In this document: in pieces, positions 6,676 through 6,748 of the stretch
Layout of the letters: every line of letters begins with the position of its first letter
Position numbering within the stretch: the stretch's first letter is position 1
Assembly (NCBI GenBank): GCA_030649435.1
Contig: JAUSKE010000104.1
Location: forward strand, 1-6,748
DNA length: 6,748 bases
DNA from: Deltaproteobacteria bacterium
GTDB taxonomy: Bacteria > UBA10199 > JACPAL01 > JACOUP01
Direction: 5' to 3'
Notes under the pieces: model-generated
What the model saw: only the letters and a program-made list of their open reading frames with translations
Databases searched by the model: none
Told to the model about the DNA's origin: nothing
Program-made: the position numbers and the translations under genes

Positions 6676-6748
6676 CGGTTTTCTCCTTCAGGGACGGTGC
6701 CCCTGATAAACGTTCCAATTCGGCAAATGGGGTTCCGAGTCGTGCCTG
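6668..6748 (-). CDS. C-terminal end of a probable TolC/CusC-type outer-membrane factor (partial)
   Basis: Reading leftward from the window edge, one frame is open for 26 codons, ends in FAELERLSGAPSLKEKTDE and stops with TAA at 6670-6668. The stop overlaps the adaptor start as ATGAATAA (8 bp), and the adaptor's AAGGAG ribosome site lies inside this frame. The ELERLSG pattern resembles the last helix of TolC-family proteins, and an outer-membrane factor just upstream of the adaptor is the usual gene order in cus/czc operons. The fragment is too short for a sequence-based assignment; the call rests mainly on position and overlap. Confidence 0.6.
   Translation of the reverse strand, partial: QARLGTPFAELERLSGAPSLKEKTDE
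6683..6688 (-). promoter_or_regulatory. Ribosome binding site of the adaptor gene
   Basis: The minus strand reads AAGGAG, 7 nt before the ATG at 6675. It sits within the coding end of the upstream outer-membrane-factor gene and fixes the adaptor start. Confidence 0.75.

Overview
The window is almost wholly protein-coding and comes from a diderm (Gram-negative type) bacterium. The evidence is a tripartite RND metal-efflux system that needs an outer membrane. A 29-bp palindrome whose translation reads GAGLKPAPT is, from memory, a repeat seen often in Desulfobacterota, Nitrospirota and related uncultured lineages. I cannot assign a genus.

Layout. Bases 1-1341 (+) hold the 3' part of a gene for a large protein with a HEAT-like segment, a beta-rich middle and a C-terminal transglutaminase-like core; its true start lies left of the window. 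Everything from 1338 to 6748 is a minus-strand heavy-metal efflux operon read right to left. It holds the last 26 codons of a probable TolC/CusC-type outer-membrane factor (6668-6748), a CusB/CzcB-type periplasmic adaptor with an N-terminal heavy-metal-binding domain (5596-6675), a CusA-type RND pump (2360-5599) and an ArsP_1/DUF318-type permease (1338-2363). All three junctions overlap (8, 4 and 4 bp), so the four genes look translationally coupled. The operon's last gene and the transglutaminase gene converge and overlap by 4 bp at their stop codons. There is no intergenic stretch over 300 bases, no RNA gene, and no CRISPR array. The operon promoter and any regulator lie outside the window.

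How the genes work together. The pump keeps the three periplasmic methionines of the Cu(I)/Ag(I) exporter CusA. It also has the CusA-type rather than CzcA-type charged set in TM4, so monovalent copper/silver export is the best prediction. The adaptor's Cys/Met/His-rich domain probably binds the metal in the periplasm, the outer-membrane factor completes the channel, and the permease probably moves metal across the inner membrane.

The least ordinary part is the adaptor gene. Two unrelated palindromic repeats sit in frame on either side of the metal-binding domain and are translated as its linkers. The adaptor also seems to lack both halves of the lipoyl (barrel-sandwich) domain usual in this family.
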